A stretch of DNA of 8,122 nt from Chloroflexota bacterium (lineage in GTDB: Bacteria; Chloroflexota; Limnocylindria; QHBO01): the NCBI GenBank assembly GCA_013697395.1, contig JACCWY010000336.1, positions 1 through 8,122 of the forward strand. Direction: 5' to 3'. The notes beneath the pieces were generated by a model, which was given only the letters and a program-made list of their open reading frames with translations, did no database searches and had not been told where the DNA came from. Position 1 is the first letter of the stretch; each line of letters begins with the position of its first letter. This document shows positions 6,389 to 8,122 of the stretch, piece after piece. The position numbers and the translations under genes were made by a program.

Positions 6389-7669
6389 GTGCTGCTTCCG
6401 CGTCGTGCGTCGATCGTGGTCGCTTCGGTGCTGCTGATGGCCTGTGGCACCCCCGTGGCCTCGGAGCCCGTCGCGCCGGTCCCCACGCCCGGCGCCCGGA
6501 GCCCGAGCGCGACTGCCACCACCCCACCGTCGCCCAGCGCCACGGCGTCAGCGACGGCATCGGCGGCCCCAACCGCCGCCGATCCGCCGCCGATTGCGCT
6601 CGAACCGGTGGCCGACGGCCTCGTGTCCCCGATCAGCATCACGGATGCGCCCGGCGGCTGGCTTCTCGTCAATGAGCAGGCCGGCCGGGTCGTCGCCGTC
6701 CACGCCGGGAGCGGCGAGCGCGCGACCGCGGTCGACCTGTCTGATCGCATCGCCGCCGGCGGCGAGCGCGGCCTCCTCGGGCTGGCCCTCCATCCCGGGT
6801 GGCCTGGAGTCGCGCGTGCCTTCGTGCACTACACCGCCGCGGACGGGAGCGCGGTCCTCTCGGAGCTCACCGGCAGCCAGGTGGGCGACGCGGCCCCGGT
6901 CCTTGACGCGGGCAGCGAGCGGATCCTGCTCAATGTCCCGGACCCGTATGCGAACCACAACGGTGGGCAGGTCGCCTTCGGCCCTGACGGATACCTGTGG
7001 GTGGGGCTCGGCGACGGCGGTTCCGCCGGCGATCCGCACGGCAACGGCCAGGACGCCTCGACGCTGCTCGGCTCGATCCTGCGCCTGGACGTCTCGACCG
7101 CGGGCAGCTATGCCATCCCGGCCGACAACCCGTTTGCCGACGGCGTGGGCGGCGCTCCGGAGGTCCACCTGTTCGGGCTGCGCAACCCGTGGCGCTTCAG
7201 CTTTGACCCAGAAACCGGCGCCCTATGGATCGCGGACGTCGGCCAGGGCGGCTTCGAGGAGGTCAACCGGCTCGACCCGGTGGCCGACGCGGGCGCCAAT
7301 CTCGGCTGGAACGTGATGGAGGGCGCCCACTGCTTCGCCGATGCCGGCTGCTCGGCCGAAGGGCTCGTCCTGCCCATCGCCGAGTACGGGCGTGACCTCG
7401 GCTACTCGGTCACCGGCGGACACGTCTATCGCGGCGGGGCGATCGCCGGGCTGGCGGGGTGGTACCTGTTCGCCGACTACGGGTTCGGCTACGTGTTCGG
7501 GATCCCCGCGGACGCGCCGGCGCCCGGGGATGGTACCGCCCTGGCCCCTCGCCTCCTGCTCGAGTCGGGAGCCCCCATCAGCAGCTTCGGTGTCGGCGAG
7601 GACGGCGAGCTCTACGTGGTCGACCACGCCCGCGGCGTGCTCTCCCGCATCGTCGGTGCCGGCGGCTGA
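6389..7669 (+). CDS. PQQ-dependent sugar (glucose/sorbosone) dehydrogenase-like lipoprotein
   Basis: The 426-residue product looks like a soluble-type quinoprotein sugar dehydrogenase (GSDH/Yli family), a six-bladed beta-propeller oxidising aldoses outside the cytoplasm. From GTG 6389 the N-terminus is a lipoprotein signal: R5-R6, a hydrophobic core and lipobox LLMAC with Cys19. A disordered Ala/Ser/Thr/Pro linker (20-68) follows. The propeller begins at PVADGLVSPISI (73-84). Family motifs follow: GERGLLGLALHPGW (125-138), NHNGGQVAFGPDGYLWVGLG (189-208) with H190 at the expected catalytic-histidine position, LGSILRLDV (227-235), FGLRNPWRFSFDP (262-274) and IADVGQGGFEEVN (281-293). C315 and C321 in HCFADAGCSAEG could form a disulfide. 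No strong Shine-Dalgarno exists; GTG 6371, six codons upstream, would give a 24-residue signal and cannot be excluded. True substrate and PQQ use are inferred from the family only; members such as Yli have broad specificity. Confidence 0.88.
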   Translation: MLLPRRASIVVASVLLMACGTPVASEPVAPVPTPGARSPSATATTPPSPSATASATASAAPTAADPPPIALEPVADGLVSPISITDAPGGWLLVNEQAGRVVAVHAGSGERATAVDLSDRIAAGGERGLLGLALHPGWPGVARAFVHYTAADGSAVLSELTGSQVGDAAPVLDAGSERILLNVPDPYANHNGGQVAFGPDGYLWVGLGDGGSAGDPHGNGQDASTLLGSILRLDVSTAGSYAIPADNPFADGVGGAPEVHLFGLRNPWRFSFDPETGALWIADVGQGGFEEVNRLDPVADAGANLGWNVMEGAHCFADAGCSAEGLVLPIAEYGRDLGYSVTGGHVYRGGAIAGLAGWYLFADYGFGYVFGIPADAPAPGDGTALAPRLLLESGAPISSFGVGEDGELYVVDHARGVLSRIVGAGG

Positions 7670-8122
7670 GCAAGGGCACCGAGCGCGCGCATCGACGTCC
7701 AACGGCCTCGACCGATGACGAGATGGTCGAGGAGCTCGATGTCGAGCAGCCGCCCGGCCTCCGCCAGCTCCGACGTGATCCGCAGGTCCTCGCCTGATGG
7801 GCTCGGGTCGCCCGAGGGGTGGTTGTGGGCGACGATGACGGCTGCTGCGCAGGCGCGCACCGCGTCCCGGTAGACCTCCCCGATGCGCACGGAGGATCCG
7901 GCCAGGTTGCCGCGGTACACCGTGCGCTCGGCCGTCACCACGTTCTTCGTGTCGAGCAGCAGGACCCGCAGCTCCTCGCGCTCGAGTGCGCCCATCGCGT
8001 CGACGAGCGGCTCGGCCACGTCGGTCGGCGTTCGGATCAGCCACGGGTCGGCCGGCCATGCCCGGGCAGCCCGGCGGCCCACCTCCACGCACGCCGAGAC
8101 GCGCAGGGCCGCCGCGCGGGAC
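7612..8122 (-). CDS. radC: RadC-like JAB/MPN-domain protein (5' end outside window)
   Basis: The visible 169 residues are the C-terminal part of a RadC-family protein. RVSACVEVGRRAARA matches the stretch before the JAB domain. The domain contains ELRVLLLDTKN, then IVAHNHPSGDPSPSGEDLRIT with the complete JAMM metal motif HxHx10D (histidines encoded at 7819-7827), and ends with LLDIELLDHLVIGRGRW. Despite the name, the family's role in DNA repair is not well established; the motif predicts a zinc hydrolase fold. The frame is open to the right edge, so the GTG at 8086-8088 is internal. The family normally ends soon after the GRGRW-like segment. Here 18 further residues (QPPAPTMRESTPRAWSTT) are read antisense to the last codons of the convergent dehydrogenase gene, giving a 58-base overlap. 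This tail is probably unconserved. Confidence 0.87.
   Translation of the reverse strand, partial: SRAAALRVSACVEVGRRAARAWPADPWLIRTPTDVAEPLVDAMGALEREELRVLLLDTKNVVTAERTVYRGNLAGSSVRIGEVYRDAVRACAAAVIVAHNHPSGDPSPSGEDLRITSELAEAGRLLDIELLDHLVIGRGRWTSMRALGALAQPPAPTMRESTPRAWSTT

Noticed and set aside
6449..6592. Repetitive-looking stretch coding for the Ala/Ser/Thr/Pro linker
   Set aside because: The low complexity is explained by a disordered lipoprotein linker. The bases do not form regular tandem units, so it is not called as a DNA repeat.
7223..8092. 289-codon minus-strand frame over the dehydrogenase and radC genes
   Set aside because: It lies in a different frame from the RadC JAMM motif and is antisense to the dehydrogenase; composition is Arg/Gly/Ala-rich and featureless.

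Overview
This 8.1 kb window of G+C-rich DNA, by eye roughly two-thirds G+C, is densely packed. Start codons are often GTG, intergenic gaps are short, and one exported lipoprotein has a long Ala/Ser/Thr/Pro linker. These traits suit a soil or freshwater Chloroflexota (for example a Limnocylindria-like lineage) or an actinobacterium. No marker gene settles the taxonomy, so this is only an inference.

Layout, read from the right of the minus-strand block: glgE (4223-6319), treS (2480-4177) and a maltokinase gene (1166-2467) form one leftward transcription unit. Behind the maltokinase lies the broken 3' end of a TetR-family regulator (about 992-1165). Next comes the start of a glycogen-debranching enzyme gene, glgX (1-880), which runs off the left edge. 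Divergent from glgE on the plus strand is a secreted PQQ-type glucose/sorbosone dehydrogenase-like lipoprotein (6389-7669). Its 3' end overlaps, tail to tail, a RadC-like JAB-domain gene (7612-8122) whose 5' end lies outside the right edge.

The first three enzymes form the core of the GlgE route to alpha-glucan. TreS interconverts trehalose and maltose, maltokinase phosphorylates maltose to maltose-1-phosphate, and GlgE adds the maltosyl unit to an alpha-1,4-glucan. GlgX removes branches from such a glucan, so synthesis and breakdown lie side by side. The branching enzyme GlgB needed for a normal glucan is not in the window. The lipoprotein may oxidise extracellular sugars, but any link to the storage pathway is only suggested by position.

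I did not find a convincing new system. The most informative oddities are the TetR remnant that starts exactly at the maltokinase stop codon, the extended RadC tail that reads back into its convergent neighbour, and an inverted repeat between the two divergent transcription units. There are no tRNA or rRNA genes, CRISPR arrays, insertion sequences or strong intrinsic terminators that I can support.
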